A stretch of DNA of 38,528 nt from Planctomycetaceae bacterium (lineage in GTDB: Bacteria; Planctomycetota; Planctomycetia; Planctomycetales; Planctomycetaceae), in assembly GCA_002726205.1 (NCBI GenBank), contig PBSL01000015.1, positions 54,537 to 93,064 on the forward strand. The letters are read 5' to 3'. Positions within the stretch are counted from its first letter, which is position 1. Each line of letters opens with the position of its first letter. Below the pieces are notes generated by a model, which ran no database searches, had not been told where the DNA came from, and saw nothing but the letters and a program-made list of their open reading frames with translations. Of this stretch, positions 1 to 8,336 are shown one piece after another. A program made the position numbers and the translations under genes.

Positions 1-143
1 CACTCGGTGAAGACCACCAGTTCGCATCCGCGACGGTGTCCTTCCCGCAGCATGGCGATCAGGCGATCGACGGCGTCGGTTCGTGTTTCTGCACGTGGGA
101 TTGGTCCGGACTGGGCCGCACCGATGGTCAACAGGCGTGTCAT
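1..143 (-). CDS. N-carbamoylase-like carbon-nitrogen hydrolase, N-terminal fragment (cut by window edge)
   Basis: Only the first 47 codons lie in the window; the gene continues beyond base 1. The start is the ATG at 143. The translation begins MTRLLTIGAAQSGPIPRAE and ends GCELVVFTE. This is the N-terminal pattern of the nitrilase/carbon-nitrogen hydrolase superfamily and most resembles N-carbamoyl-D-amino-acid hydrolases, with GAAQ-GPI-R near the start, then RLIAML-E-R-GC and -VVF-E. Glu47 would be the catalytic glutamate of the Glu-Lys-Cys triad; the Lys and Cys lie outside the window. The enzyme family cleaves an amide or carbamoyl C-N bond in the cytoplasm. The start is 17 bases after the stop of the symporter gene on the same strand, so the two are probably cotranscribed. 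No clear Shine-Dalgarno is visible. The exact substrate cannot be fixed from 47 residues. Confidence 0.72.
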   Translation of the reverse strand, partial: MTRLLTIGAAQSGPIPRAETRTDAVDRLIAMLREGHRRGCELVVFTE

Positions 144-160
144 GGGGCCAGTGTGCAGGG

Positions 161-1585
161 TCAGTGATGGTTTTGCGAGCGGGACAGCAACGTGCCGCCG
201 GTGTAGGCCAGAAAGGCCACCGCCAGCCCAATGTAGACCTCGTGAACAGTTGTCCAGCCGGACCGCTTCAGCAGCCACCAGCCGACAACCACGACGCTGC
301 CGCCGGCCATCGTTGTTATCGCCACCGCCGCACCGGGGCGTTGCCAGTAGAGTCCGATCACGAGAGTGGGAAGAAAGCAGGCAGCGTAAAGTGATCCGGA
401 AAACGCGGTGATTTCCACGATGTCGGCAAACGGGTTGAGTGCCACCAGCATGCTGACCAGCGAAACGACCACGACCCACTGCCGGGTCAGGCCGATCGCA
501 CGCGGATCGTCATCCTCGAGCAGCAGCAGATCACGTGTGATCGCGCTGGCGGTCACCAGCAGGACCGAGTCCAGCGACGACATCGCCGCGGCCAGCAGGA
601 CCAGCAGAAAGAAACTGCTGGCGATCGGACCGAGGATCTCGCTGTGACCCAGCAGGTAAGGTGTGACCAGGTCGGTGTCGGCACTGATCTTTGCTGCCAT
701 CTCCGGCGAGACGATCGTCCTGGCCAGGGCCCCCAGCGGCAACAGGCAGAAGTAGGTCACGGTGATCAGGATCGGGGCGACGATCCGGGCGGTCTTCAGG
801 GCGCGTTCGTCCCTCAGTCCATACATCCGCGAGATCTGCCGGGGATCAACCAGCAGTTTCAGGCCGCCGGCCAGGCCGATTCCCAGGATCACCAGCAGCG
901 GGGTCGGCCCGTCCCAGGAAACCAGCCGCGGGTCGATCGACTCGAGTGTTTCGACCATCGGCCCCAGTCCGCCGCCCCTGTGCAGGACCGCCCAGAGAAT
1001 CCCAACGGCTCCCAGGCACATCAGCAACCCCTGCACGCTGTCGGTCAGTACGACCGACCGAAAACCGCCCAGTAAGGTGTAGGTGGTGACCACCACGAAG
1101 ATGGCTGCTGCCGCCGGGCGATAGGGCAGGTCGAGGAACTGTTCGAGTGCGTGAGCCGATCCCTTGTAGATGGCGACCAGGTACAGCCCCGAGGCGAGCA
1201 GGATGACGATCGCAGCGACCCGGCGCACCGCGAAAGACTGGTAGCGAGCTCCGAGAAAATCGGCCACGGTCAGCGATTCGTATTGCCTCGACCGCTGGTA
1301 GAACCGGGGAGCGACAACCAGCCAGCTCAACCAGCAAAGGGGACCGTAGATGCCGACCTTCAGCCACCAGGCCAGTCCTGCCTCCCAGCTCTCGCCGGCC
1401 TGTCCGATGAAACTGTTGGTGCTGACGAAGGTGGCGTAAAACGACAGCGCGATGACAAAGCCGCCCAGGCTACGACCGGCGATCAGGAAATCGCTCAGTG
1501 AACGTGTCTGTCGCGAGCCCACGCGGCAGTGATGGACGAGCAAAAGCAGGTAGGCAGCGACCATCGCCAGGCGAAACCAGGGCAT
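161..1585 (-). CDS. Sodium:solute symporter (SSS family)
   Basis: This is a polytopic inner-membrane protein of 474 residues with about a dozen hydrophobic segments, the normal size for the SSS family, which couples solute uptake to a sodium gradient. Family features are the N-terminal SDFLIAGRSLGG segment, FVSTNSFIGQAGESWEAGLAW in the second helix, and the MSSLDS signature at residues 335-340, where the Ser residues usually contribute to the Na2 site. The ATG at 1585 is chosen because a GGGAG ribosome site lies 9 bases upstream and the hydrophobic helix follows directly. An in-frame GTG at 1639 would add 18 polar residues. The substrate is not deducible from the protein. The next gene (143 leftwards) is an N-carbamoylase-like hydrolase, so a ureide, hydantoin or carbamoyl-amino-acid substrate is possible, by inference only. 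Confidence 0.9.
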   Translation of the reverse strand: MPWFRLAMVAAYLLLLVHHCRVGSRQTRSLSDFLIAGRSLGGFVIALSFYATFVSTNSFIGQAGESWEAGLAWWLKVGIYGPLCWLSWLVVAPRFYQRSRQYESLTVADFLGARYQSFAVRRVAAIVILLASGLYLVAIYKGSAHALEQFLDLPYRPAAAAIFVVVTTYTLLGGFRSVVLTDSVQGLLMCLGAVGILWAVLHRGGGLGPMVETLESIDPRLVSWDGPTPLLVILGIGLAGGLKLLVDPRQISRMYGLRDERALKTARIVAPILITVTYFCLLPLGALARTIVSPEMAAKISADTDLVTPYLLGHSEILGPIASSFFLLVLLAAAMSSLDSVLLVTASAITRDLLLLEDDDPRAIGLTRQWVVVVSLVSMLVALNPFADIVEITAFSGSLYAACFLPTLVIGLYWQRPGAAVAITTMAGGSVVVVGWWLLKRSGWTTVHEVYIGLAVAFLAYTGGTLLSRSQNHH

Positions 1586-1855
1586 GTCACGTCCGCTCCC
1601 AAACAACGGATCCCGAGATCCGGATCTTAATGCCGCCACCGCTCAGAAAGAACAATGGCAAACCCGTCGACGACTGGAATCGAACAGGCCGTGGCCTGTC
1701 AACCAGTGAGCCACAGATTTGCGTCGTGTCAGGACGCCGCGAAGGGGCGAATCAGGATTCTCGGTCCCCGTCGTTTTCCACGCTGCCGATCATTGGCGTG
1801 GTTTGCAGTTGCGTGGCACAATGCGGACGCGGTGGATCCATTCGGGAGATTTCAG
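1586..1855. other. Divergent intergenic region
   Basis: This 270-base gap separates the minus-strand symporter from the plus-strand propeller gene and should hold both promoters. I could not pick a convincing -35/-10 pair for either. An inverted repeat (acaggc/gcctgt) sits near 1695-1712. A tRNA-like stretch on the minus strand does not fold as a tRNA (see rejected items). The plus-strand frame stays open upstream to 1655, but the residues there look non-coding. Confidence 0.4.
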
Positions 1856-3241
1856 ATGCGATGTGTTCTTGCGGCGTCGGTGGCAGTCATGTGTTCGGGA
1901 CTCGCGGCGGCGGCCGAGCCGGTGGCGATCGGCTCTCGCCTGGAGCCACTGGTCGATCGGTTCCTGATCGATTCGCTGTCCGGCGGGGCCCGGCAGGTCA
2001 TGCACCGGCCCGAACCTCGCGAGGTGGTCCTGGTGACCGGGTCTCCCTGGGAAGGCAACACGTCGGCCTACTACACCATCTTTCGCGACGGTGACCTGTT
2101 GCGGATGTACTACCGCGGTTCGCATGCCGACAAGAAGAAGAAATTCACGCACCGCGAGGTCACCTGTTATGCCGAGAGCAAGGACGGGATCCACTGGACC
2201 AAGCCCGCGCTGGGCCTGTTCGAGTTCGAGGGATCCAGGAAGAACAACATCGTCTGGGACGGGATCGGCACGCACTGCTTCACCGCTTTCAAGGACATCA
2301 ATCCCGCCTGTCCGCCCGCGGCTCGGTACAAGGCCATCTCGCGGGGCCGGCCGGCCGGGAAGAAGGGCTTGTATGTTTTTCAGTCGCCCGACGGCATCCA
2401 CTGGAAACTGATGGCCGACGGGCCGGTGATTACCGAGGGGGCCTTCGACTCGCAGAACCTCGCCTTCTGGGATCCGCACGCACGGTTGTACCGGGGGTAC
2501 CACAGGATATTCGTCGGTGGCGTTCGGGCGATCATGACCGAGACGTCACGGGACTACCTCACCTGGACGAAGCCTCGACTGCTGAACTATTCGCCCGGCA
2601 CGCCCCGCGAGCATCTCTACACCAATGCGATCCGCAACTATCCCGGTGCCGAACATATCCTGCTGGGATTTCCGACGCGGTATCTGCCCAAGCAGGGAAG
2701 CCGCGTCGAGCCGGTGATGATGACCAGCCGGGACGGGTTGCTGTTTCATCGTCGACCGACGGCTGTCGTTCCCGAATCGGCACCCAAGGATCGGGGTGGT
2801 AACCGCAGCAACTACATGACCTGGGGGATGGTCGAGTTGCCCGGGCGACCCAATGAGTTTTCCGTGTATGCGACCGAGGCCTACTACGAGGGGCCCGACA
2901 GCCGCGTGAGGCGTTTTGTCTATCGCAAGGACGGGCTGGTGTCGGTGCAGGCGACCGACGGGAGCATGACAACACGACCGCTGACATTCAGCGGCAAGCA
3001 ACTCGTGTTGAACTACCGTGCCAGGCCCAGGACCGGTTCGGTCCGCGTCGAAATCCAGGACGCCGCCGGGAAACCACTTGCCGGTTTCGGTCTTTCTGAT
3101 TGTCGCCCCCTGCTCGGCGACCAGGTCGCCGGTCAGGTGTCGTGGAAAGGCCAGGCTGATCTCGGTCGATTGTCGGGTGTGTCGGTGCGGGTGAAATTCG
3201 TGATCAAGAACGCCGACCTGTTTTCGCTGCGTTTCCGATGA
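1856..3241 (+). CDS. Exported GH32/GH43-like five-bladed propeller protein
   Basis: This protein of 461 residues starts MRCVLAASVAVMCSGLAAAAEP, a clear Sec signal peptide that fixes the start at ATG 1856 although the frame stays open back to 1655. The mature part has repeated propeller-like phrases, such as GNTSAYYTIFRDGDLLRMYYRG, YAESKDGIHWTKP, FQSPDGIHWKLM and MTSRDGLLFHRR. These are typical of the GH32/GH43/GH68-like proteins common in planctomycetes, which are often annotated as hypothetical. The last 100 residues look like a beta-sandwich (SVRVEIQDAAGKPLAGFGLSD). It probably acts in the periplasm or outside on a glycan, but I cannot confirm catalytic acids, so enzymatic activity is inferred from the fold. 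The following gene starts 107 bases downstream on the same strand. Confidence 0.78.
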   Translation: MRCVLAASVAVMCSGLAAAAEPVAIGSRLEPLVDRFLIDSLSGGARQVMHRPEPREVVLVTGSPWEGNTSAYYTIFRDGDLLRMYYRGSHADKKKKFTHREVTCYAESKDGIHWTKPALGLFEFEGSRKNNIVWDGIGTHCFTAFKDINPACPPAARYKAISRGRPAGKKGLYVFQSPDGIHWKLMADGPVITEGAFDSQNLAFWDPHARLYRGYHRIFVGGVRAIMTETSRDYLTWTKPRLLNYSPGTPREHLYTNAIRNYPGAEHILLGFPTRYLPKQGSRVEPVMMTSRDGLLFHRRPTAVVPESAPKDRGGNRSNYMTWGMVELPGRPNEFSVYATEAYYEGPDSRVRRFVYRKDGLVSVQATDGSMTTRPLTFSGKQLVLNYRARPRTGSVRVEIQDAAGKPLAGFGLSDCRPLLGDQVAGQVSWKGQADLGRLSGVSVRVKFVIKNADLFSLRFR

Positions 3242-3348
3242 TCGCCGTTTGGATCCTGGTTGCCGGGGATCCGCCGACGGTTGCAGTTTTCCTCGCCAGG
3301 TGATGTTTGCATGGCCGCGGTTCCTCCAGAGAAGAAGTGATTGTGTTC

Positions 3349-6300
3349 ATGGCCAGATTCGATCAAGAACGGTCCACGACCCTGTACCGGCAGGCTCTCG
3401 GCAGCCTGTGCCTGCTGGTCGGGATGTTCTCGTGGGGAGCATTGTCGGCCGCCGAGCGGGATTATCGCGTCACGGATCCGGAACTGGATCTTGTCCTGAT
3501 CGACTCGTCACCGAACGAATCGTTTCTCTCGATGAGGACCGATTCTCTTGGTCGGCTGTTCGTCGGGGCCCGCGAGGCCATTTTCGTGTACGAACCGGAT
3601 GGCCGGGGAGGATTGCAGCCTCGTCGGCAGGTGTTTCGCTTTCCACCGGACTCGTGGGTCTACGACATCGAGATCCGTGGCGAGGATCTCTATGCGATGA
3701 CCAATCGGGCCCTGTACCTGTTGCCCGGTGCCGTGAACCGGCGGCAGCAGGTCAAGGCACAGCGACTTGTCTGGGGCCATCCCGATTATCATCCTCACCA
3801 GTGCTTTCACGGCCTGGCCTGGGGGCCGGAAGGCGATCTTTACCTGTCGCTGGGAGACATGCTGGTCTTCTACGGGGATTTCCGGCGCCCCGACCACTGG
3901 GGTCACTGGACGTTCTTCTGCCAGCCCGAAGGGACTCGCGTTCCCTACACCGGTGTCGGTGGTGTCCTGCGATGTCGTCCCGACGGGAGCCGGTTGCAGG
4001 TTGTCGCCCGCGGCACACGCAACAGTTGCGGGCTGGTGTTCGACCGTCGCTGGAACCTGTTCACCCATGACAACGATCACGAGGGATTGCCGCTGGATTT
4101 TGTTCCCGGACGATTGCTGCACGTGACACCGGGGGCTGACTTTGGCTGGCCACGCGGATGGATGCCCAGCAAGACACCCGATCGTGCCGACCTGCTCGAA
4201 ACGATGGTCCAGGGCATGGGACGGGGGGTGCCGGTGGGCCAGAGTTATTACGACGAACCGTACCTGCCCGGGAAATACCGTCACAACCTGCTGCTGGCCC
4301 GCTGGGGGCGGCGGGCCCTGACCCGTTACACGCTGACCCCGCATGGGGCGACCTTCCGCGCGACCGAGCACGTGTTGCTCGAGGGATTCGACCAGGCGCG
4401 ACCGGTGGGAGTGACCGTGGGGCGCGGCGGGCGGATTTTTGTCACGCTGGCCTACATGGCCCACAACGACGGGTCACCCGTCTATCGCAGTGACCTGGTG
4501 ATGATCCGGCGTCGCGACGAACCGGCGGCTGGGGACTGGCGGGGTTACGAGGCGGTCAAGGCGTCCGAGGCGACGTTGTGGCAGGAACTGGCGTGCGGCG
4601 CGTCCTGGAGATCCCGCAGGGCTTTCGTCGAGCTGTTGCGTCGAGGAGGAAAGTCATTGAGCCAGGCGCCGGGTCGACTGGGCCAGGCCGATCCCCGGAG
4701 TTCGGTGTTTCCGCACCTGGTCTGGCTGGCCGCCGTCTCGGCACGAGATGGGCTGGCCGATCGTCGATCGGTGCTGGATCAACTGGAGAAACTGGCGACT
4801 GACGGGCGTGCCGGTGTCCGGGAAGTGGTCAGCCGTGCGTTGGTCGAGTGTTTTTCGGATGAACGTCGTCTGCTGGGACTCTGGAAAAAACTGCTTGAGG
4901 ATTCCGATCCACGGGTTCGCCATTACGGCGTCCTGGCGCAACGAGCGGTTGCCCGGCCGGATCTTGCCAGGGTCGTCAACGGACCTGCCCGCAGTCGTGA
5001 CACTTATCTCAGGCAATCCTCGGTCCAGTTGATGGCCACGCGGGCCTCGCTGGGGCAACTTGGGGGCTGGTGCGTGGATGAGGATGCCCGGGTTCGATTG
5101 GCCGGGGTCCTGGCTGCGGGAACCCGATTGACGATTCCCCCGGCGGTCGGGTCGTTGAAACAGGGCCTGCCACTGCAGGGCTGGCCGAACAAGAAGGTCT
5201 ACCAGGTGACCTATGTCGGGGAGACGATCGATGTCCGCAAACTTGGCCCGGTGGGCGTGTTTTCCACAGCCGACCACTGGGCTGCCGGCAAGCACACACC
5301 CGAACAGGAAACCCTGTTCGGGTTGCTGATGGCCCGCCTGGAAGATCCGGCCGAGCCGGTGCGATTGCAGGCCGCCCATTTCCTGTCGCTGCTGAAGGAC
5401 CGTCGGTCCGATCCGTTGATCGAACGCGTGCGAATTCGCAGCCAACGCGAACGCCTGACCAGGGCACCGATTCGTGGAGTGGGTGAACTCTGGGTCTGCG
5501 GCCCATTCGCTGATCGCGACCGGGGGTTTCGGCAGGTGCACGTTCCGGAAACCGCGGCCATCAATTTGGTGGCCCGCTACGGGGACGGCAAGCGAATGTT
5601 GAAATGGGAGAAGCTCCGGTCGCGACGGATGTTCGACTTTCACGAGAAGTTCGGCGACACCGACGGCTCATCCTGCTACGCCTACCTCCGGCTGATCAGC
5701 CCGAAAAAACAGCAGGTGCTGCTGACTCCCGGTTCCGACGACGGGCTGAAAGTCTGGGTCAACGGGCGGCTGGTCCATGCCAAGGACGTGGTCCGAGGCG
5801 GACTGCCATTGCAGGACGTGGTGTTCGCGGAACTGCAACCCGGCAGCAACGAGGTGTTGTTTCGCGTGAGAAATGTTGCCGGCGAGCACAACCTGTACCT
5901 GCATTACCGGTCGCTGGGAGGATCGGTCCAGGTCACGTTGCCCGAGCAGCTGGATGCGGCCGGTTTGGCCAAGCGGCTGCAGGCGGCCGCGGCCGGCGGG
6001 AAGGCGAAAATCGGACCCGAGTTCCTTGGAGTCGACTGGTCCCGGGGTGTGAAACAGGGCGACGTGGCCCGGGGACGGCGCCTGTTCTCGATGGACGGGA
6101 TCGGTTGTGCAAAATGCCACGCCGCCACCGGGCTGGCCGCTGTGCCCGGCGCGCCCAGCCTGGCCGGTTCCGGTCGACGCTTCACGGTTGCCCATCTGGT
6201 CGAATCGATCCTGCTGCCGGACCGCAAGATCTCGCCGGTGTTCCGTTCAACGGTGATTGCCACCACGGGAGGAAAAGTGCACACCGGCCTGGTCGTCGGC

Positions 6301-6468
6301 GAGACCGGCACGATCGTGACTTTGCTGACAAGGGAAGCGAAGCGGGTCGAGATCAAGCGGGGCGAGATCGAAGACCGCAAGCTGCAAAACGTCTCGGCGA
6401 TGCCCGCCGGGCTGGTCAAGACGCCCCGGGAACTCAAGGACCTGCTGGCATTCCTGCTGTCGGGTTAG
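3349..6468 (+). CDS. Pirellula-type membrane-bound dehydrogenase: propeller, HEAT-like, lectin-like and cytochrome c domains
   Basis: This is a 1039-residue exported mosaic protein. Residues 1-35 form a signal peptide (hydrophobic SLCLLVGMFSWGALSAAE), which supports ATG 3349 over an upstream TTG. Residues about 45-390 are a glucose/sorbosone-dehydrogenase-like propeller (GLAWGPEGDLYLSLGD, TRNSCGLVFD, HDNDHEG). Residues 400-640 are helical HEAT-like repeats. Residues about 700-860 are a PA14-like beta domain (SDDGLKVWVNG near 797). The C-terminus from about 905 is the planctomycete/verrucomicrobial haem-binding domain, with CAKCH at C920, C923 and H924. The family is thought to oxidise sugars or alcohols in the periplasm and pass electrons to the C-terminal haem, but the substrate is unknown. 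It is the first gene of a same-strand run with DUF1549/DUF1553, DUF1501 and WD40 genes, so it likely belongs to one exported complex or pathway with them. Confidence 0.85.
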   Translation: MARFDQERSTTLYRQALGSLCLLVGMFSWGALSAAERDYRVTDPELDLVLIDSSPNESFLSMRTDSLGRLFVGAREAIFVYEPDGRGGLQPRRQVFRFPPDSWVYDIEIRGEDLYAMTNRALYLLPGAVNRRQQVKAQRLVWGHPDYHPHQCFHGLAWGPEGDLYLSLGDMLVFYGDFRRPDHWGHWTFFCQPEGTRVPYTGVGGVLRCRPDGSRLQVVARGTRNSCGLVFDRRWNLFTHDNDHEGLPLDFVPGRLLHVTPGADFGWPRGWMPSKTPDRADLLETMVQGMGRGVPVGQSYYDEPYLPGKYRHNLLLARWGRRALTRYTLTPHGATFRATEHVLLEGFDQARPVGVTVGRGGRIFVTLAYMAHNDGSPVYRSDLVMIRRRDEPAAGDWRGYEAVKASEATLWQELACGASWRSRRAFVELLRRGGKSLSQAPGRLGQADPRSSVFPHLVWLAAVSARDGLADRRSVLDQLEKLATDGRAGVREVVSRALVECFSDERRLLGLWKKLLEDSDPRVRHYGVLAQRAVARPDLARVVNGPARSRDTYLRQSSVQLMATRASLGQLGGWCVDEDARVRLAGVLAAGTRLTIPPAVGSLKQGLPLQGWPNKKVYQVTYVGETIDVRKLGPVGVFSTADHWAAGKHTPEQETLFGLLMARLEDPAEPVRLQAAHFLSLLKDRRSDPLIERVRIRSQRERLTRAPIRGVGELWVCGPFADRDRGFRQVHVPETAAINLVARYGDGKRMLKWEKLRSRRMFDFHEKFGDTDGSSCYAYLRLISPKKQQVLLTPGSDDGLKVWVNGRLVHAKDVVRGGLPLQDVVFAELQPGSNEVLFRVRNVAGEHNLYLHYRSLGGSVQVTLPEQLDAAGLAKRLQAAAAGGKAKIGPEFLGVDWSRGVKQGDVARGRRLFSMDGIGCAKCHAATGLAAVPGAPSLAGSGRRFTVAHLVESILLPDRKISPVFRSTVIATTGGKVHTGLVVGETGTIVTLLTREAKRVEIKRGEIEDRKLQNVSAMPAGLVKTPRELKDLLAFLLSG

Positions 6469-6548
6469 GCCGGGGGCGGCTGCCTGTCGTGATCGGCGAT
6501 CCGCCTTCGCTTCCCGGCTTGTTCCGCCGTAGAATGGCCGGGTCGTCC

Positions 6549-6555
6549 AAGGAGG
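6549..6555 (+). promoter_or_regulatory. Strong Shine-Dalgarno AAGGAGG deciding a GTG start
   Basis: AAGGAGG lies 6 bases upstream of the GTG at 6562. It is near-perfectly complementary to the 16S rRNA 3' end and sets the start of the DUF1549/DUF1553 gene. The next residues form a signal peptide, which agrees. Confidence 0.8.
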
Positions 6556-6561
6556 TGTCCC

Positions 6562-8304
6562 GTGCGGTTCGATCGTTCGTACGCCGCTGGCTTCGTTTTC
6601 GCGGCCATGCTGGGCTTGCTGGTCGCTGCAGGACCCCTGAAAGCGGAAGAACCGTTTTCGGAGAAGGTCGATCGTCTGATCGAGGCCGCCTGTCAACGCG
6701 ACAAGGTCCCGATTGCGGCACCGGCGGATGACGCCGAGTTTGTCCGGAGGGTGTACCTGGATCTGGCCGGCGTGGTTCCCACGGCGGCGCAGGCACGAGC
6801 GTTTCTGGAGGACTCGGCCGCAGGGAAACATGATCGGCTCGTCGATCACCTGGTCGTCTCGCCGGAATTTTTTCTGCAGATGGCTCGCGCGTTTGACGTG
6901 ATGCTGGTGGAGCGGCGGATTGCGACGATCCCCTCTTATGACTTCAAGCCCGAGGAGTGGCAGGAGTGGCTGGCCGAGTCGTTCCGCAAAGACCTGAGAT
7001 GGGATCGGCTGGCGACAACCCTGCTGGGCAGCGACGGATCGGACCCGTCTTCGGCCGCTGCTGCGAGGTTCTACCTGGTCCGTGATGTCGAACCTCACCT
7101 GGTGGCCCGTGACATCGGCCGCCTGATCCTGGGAATGGACCTGCAGTGTGCTCAGTGTCACGATGACCCCCGGATCAAGGCTTACGATCAGGCCGGCTAC
7201 TACGGCCTGTTCGCCTTTGTGAACCGGCTGAAGCATTTCCGGGACGACAAGAACAAGAAGAACTTCGTCAGCGAAAAGGCCAACGGCGACGTGTCCTTCA
7301 GCTCGGCTTTCAGCGGTGCCATGGGCATGACCAACCCGCGGCTACCCGGTGGAGAGATGATCGCTGACCCGAAACTGGCCAAGGACAGGCAATACAAGGT
7401 CAAGCCGGAGAAGGAGACCATGGGAGTGCCGGCCTACAGTCGCCGCTCCCGGTTGGCCGAACTGCTGCCCCGACGGCAAACTCCCGGATTTTCCCGCAAC
7501 GCGGCCAATCGGCTCTGGGCCTATCTGCTCGGCCGCGGACTGGTGCATCCCCTGGACATGCACCACCCGGAAAATCCACCATCTCATCCGGAGTTGCTCG
7601 ACCTGCTGTCGCGGCGGTTGGAGTCGACAGGCTACGACATCCGAGGCCTGCTGCGAGACATTGCCCGGACGCGGGTGTACCGGCGATCGAGCCGATTGCC
7701 CGAAGGGCTCGAGACGGTTCCGGCGGCGGACCGCTTTGCGGTGGCGGCCTTGCGGCCCCTGAGTCCCGAGCAGTTGGGCTGGAGCGTGTTGCAGGTGGCC
7801 GGTCGGCTTCCGTCCCGGATTGAACGGACCCGGCGACGGATGAAAGATGCTGCCAAGAAGTCGGCAGCGCAAAAGCAGGCAAAGTCGGCAGAGGCCGACC
7901 GGGCCGAGACCATCGACCTGGCATGGCAGGCTCACAAGAAGGCCTACGGCGAGTTGCGCAAGGAACTGCAACCGCTTTTCACGGTATTTTCACGCTTGCC
8001 CGGTCAACCCGACAACGGGTTTCAGCCTTCCGTCGATCAGGCCTTGTTCCTGCTCAACAGTGAACAGATGATCAAGTTCATGAAGGAGTCGGAGTTGTTG
8101 AACCGGTTGGCCCGGATCGAGAATCCCGACGAACTGGCCAACACGCTTTTTCTCTCGGTGGTATCTCGTCGCGCGACGGAAGCGGAGCGGCAGGAGGTGG
8201 CGAAGTTGATCGAGGGACTTGACGATTCCAAGCGACGACGCGAGGTTGTTCGCCGGATTGTCTGGGGTCAACTGGTGACCGCGGAGTTTCGATTGAACCA
8301 CTAG
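6562..8304 (+). CDS. DUF1549/DUF1553 domain protein (compact, no PSD1 cytochrome)
   Basis: This exported protein has 580 residues, starts with GTG, and has a signal peptide ending around PLKAEEPFSEKVD. The N-terminal half is DUF1549: EFVRRVYLDLAGVVPTAAQA near residue 60, then a CAQCH motif at C196, C199 and H200 in the context CAQCHDDPR, where most members have CARCHDHK. The C-terminal half is DUF1553 (NAANRLWAYLLGRGLVHPLD, SHPELLDLLSRRL, ARTRVYRRSSRLP). A lysine- and alanine-rich helical insert lies near residues 420-450. It is shorter than two-domain members with a fused PSD1 cytochrome. Here the likely redox partner is the separate c-type protein encoded upstream. DUF1501 follows 32 bases downstream, the classic partner order. 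The biochemical role of the family is not established. Confidence 0.88.
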   Translation: MRFDRSYAAGFVFAAMLGLLVAAGPLKAEEPFSEKVDRLIEAACQRDKVPIAAPADDAEFVRRVYLDLAGVVPTAAQARAFLEDSAAGKHDRLVDHLVVSPEFFLQMARAFDVMLVERRIATIPSYDFKPEEWQEWLAESFRKDLRWDRLATTLLGSDGSDPSSAAAARFYLVRDVEPHLVARDIGRLILGMDLQCAQCHDDPRIKAYDQAGYYGLFAFVNRLKHFRDDKNKKNFVSEKANGDVSFSSAFSGAMGMTNPRLPGGEMIADPKLAKDRQYKVKPEKETMGVPAYSRRSRLAELLPRRQTPGFSRNAANRLWAYLLGRGLVHPLDMHHPENPPSHPELLDLLSRRLESTGYDIRGLLRDIARTRVYRRSSRLPEGLETVPAADRFAVAALRPLSPEQLGWSVLQVAGRLPSRIERTRRRMKDAAKKSAAQKQAKSAEADRAETIDLAWQAHKKAYGELRKELQPLFTVFSRLPGQPDNGFQPSVDQALFLLNSEQMIKFMKESELLNRLARIENPDELANTLFLSVVSRRATEAERQEVAKLIEGLDDSKRRREVVRRIVWGQLVTAEFRLNH

Positions 8305-8336
8305 GCTGTGCTGCTGGCGACAGGGATGCTGGAAAA

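Noticed and set aside
1660-1740. tRNA-like stretch on the minus strand (GGCTCACTGGTTGACA ... GTTCGATTCC)
   Set aside because: It has D-loop-like and T-loop-like words, but the T stem does not pair beyond the closing G-C, there is no room for an anticodon arm, and the acceptor ends do not match. It could be chance or a decayed remnant.
3251-3272. GGATCC inverted pair after the propeller gene as a terminator
   Set aside because: The 6-bp stem has a 10-base loop and no T tract directly after it. Too weak to call.
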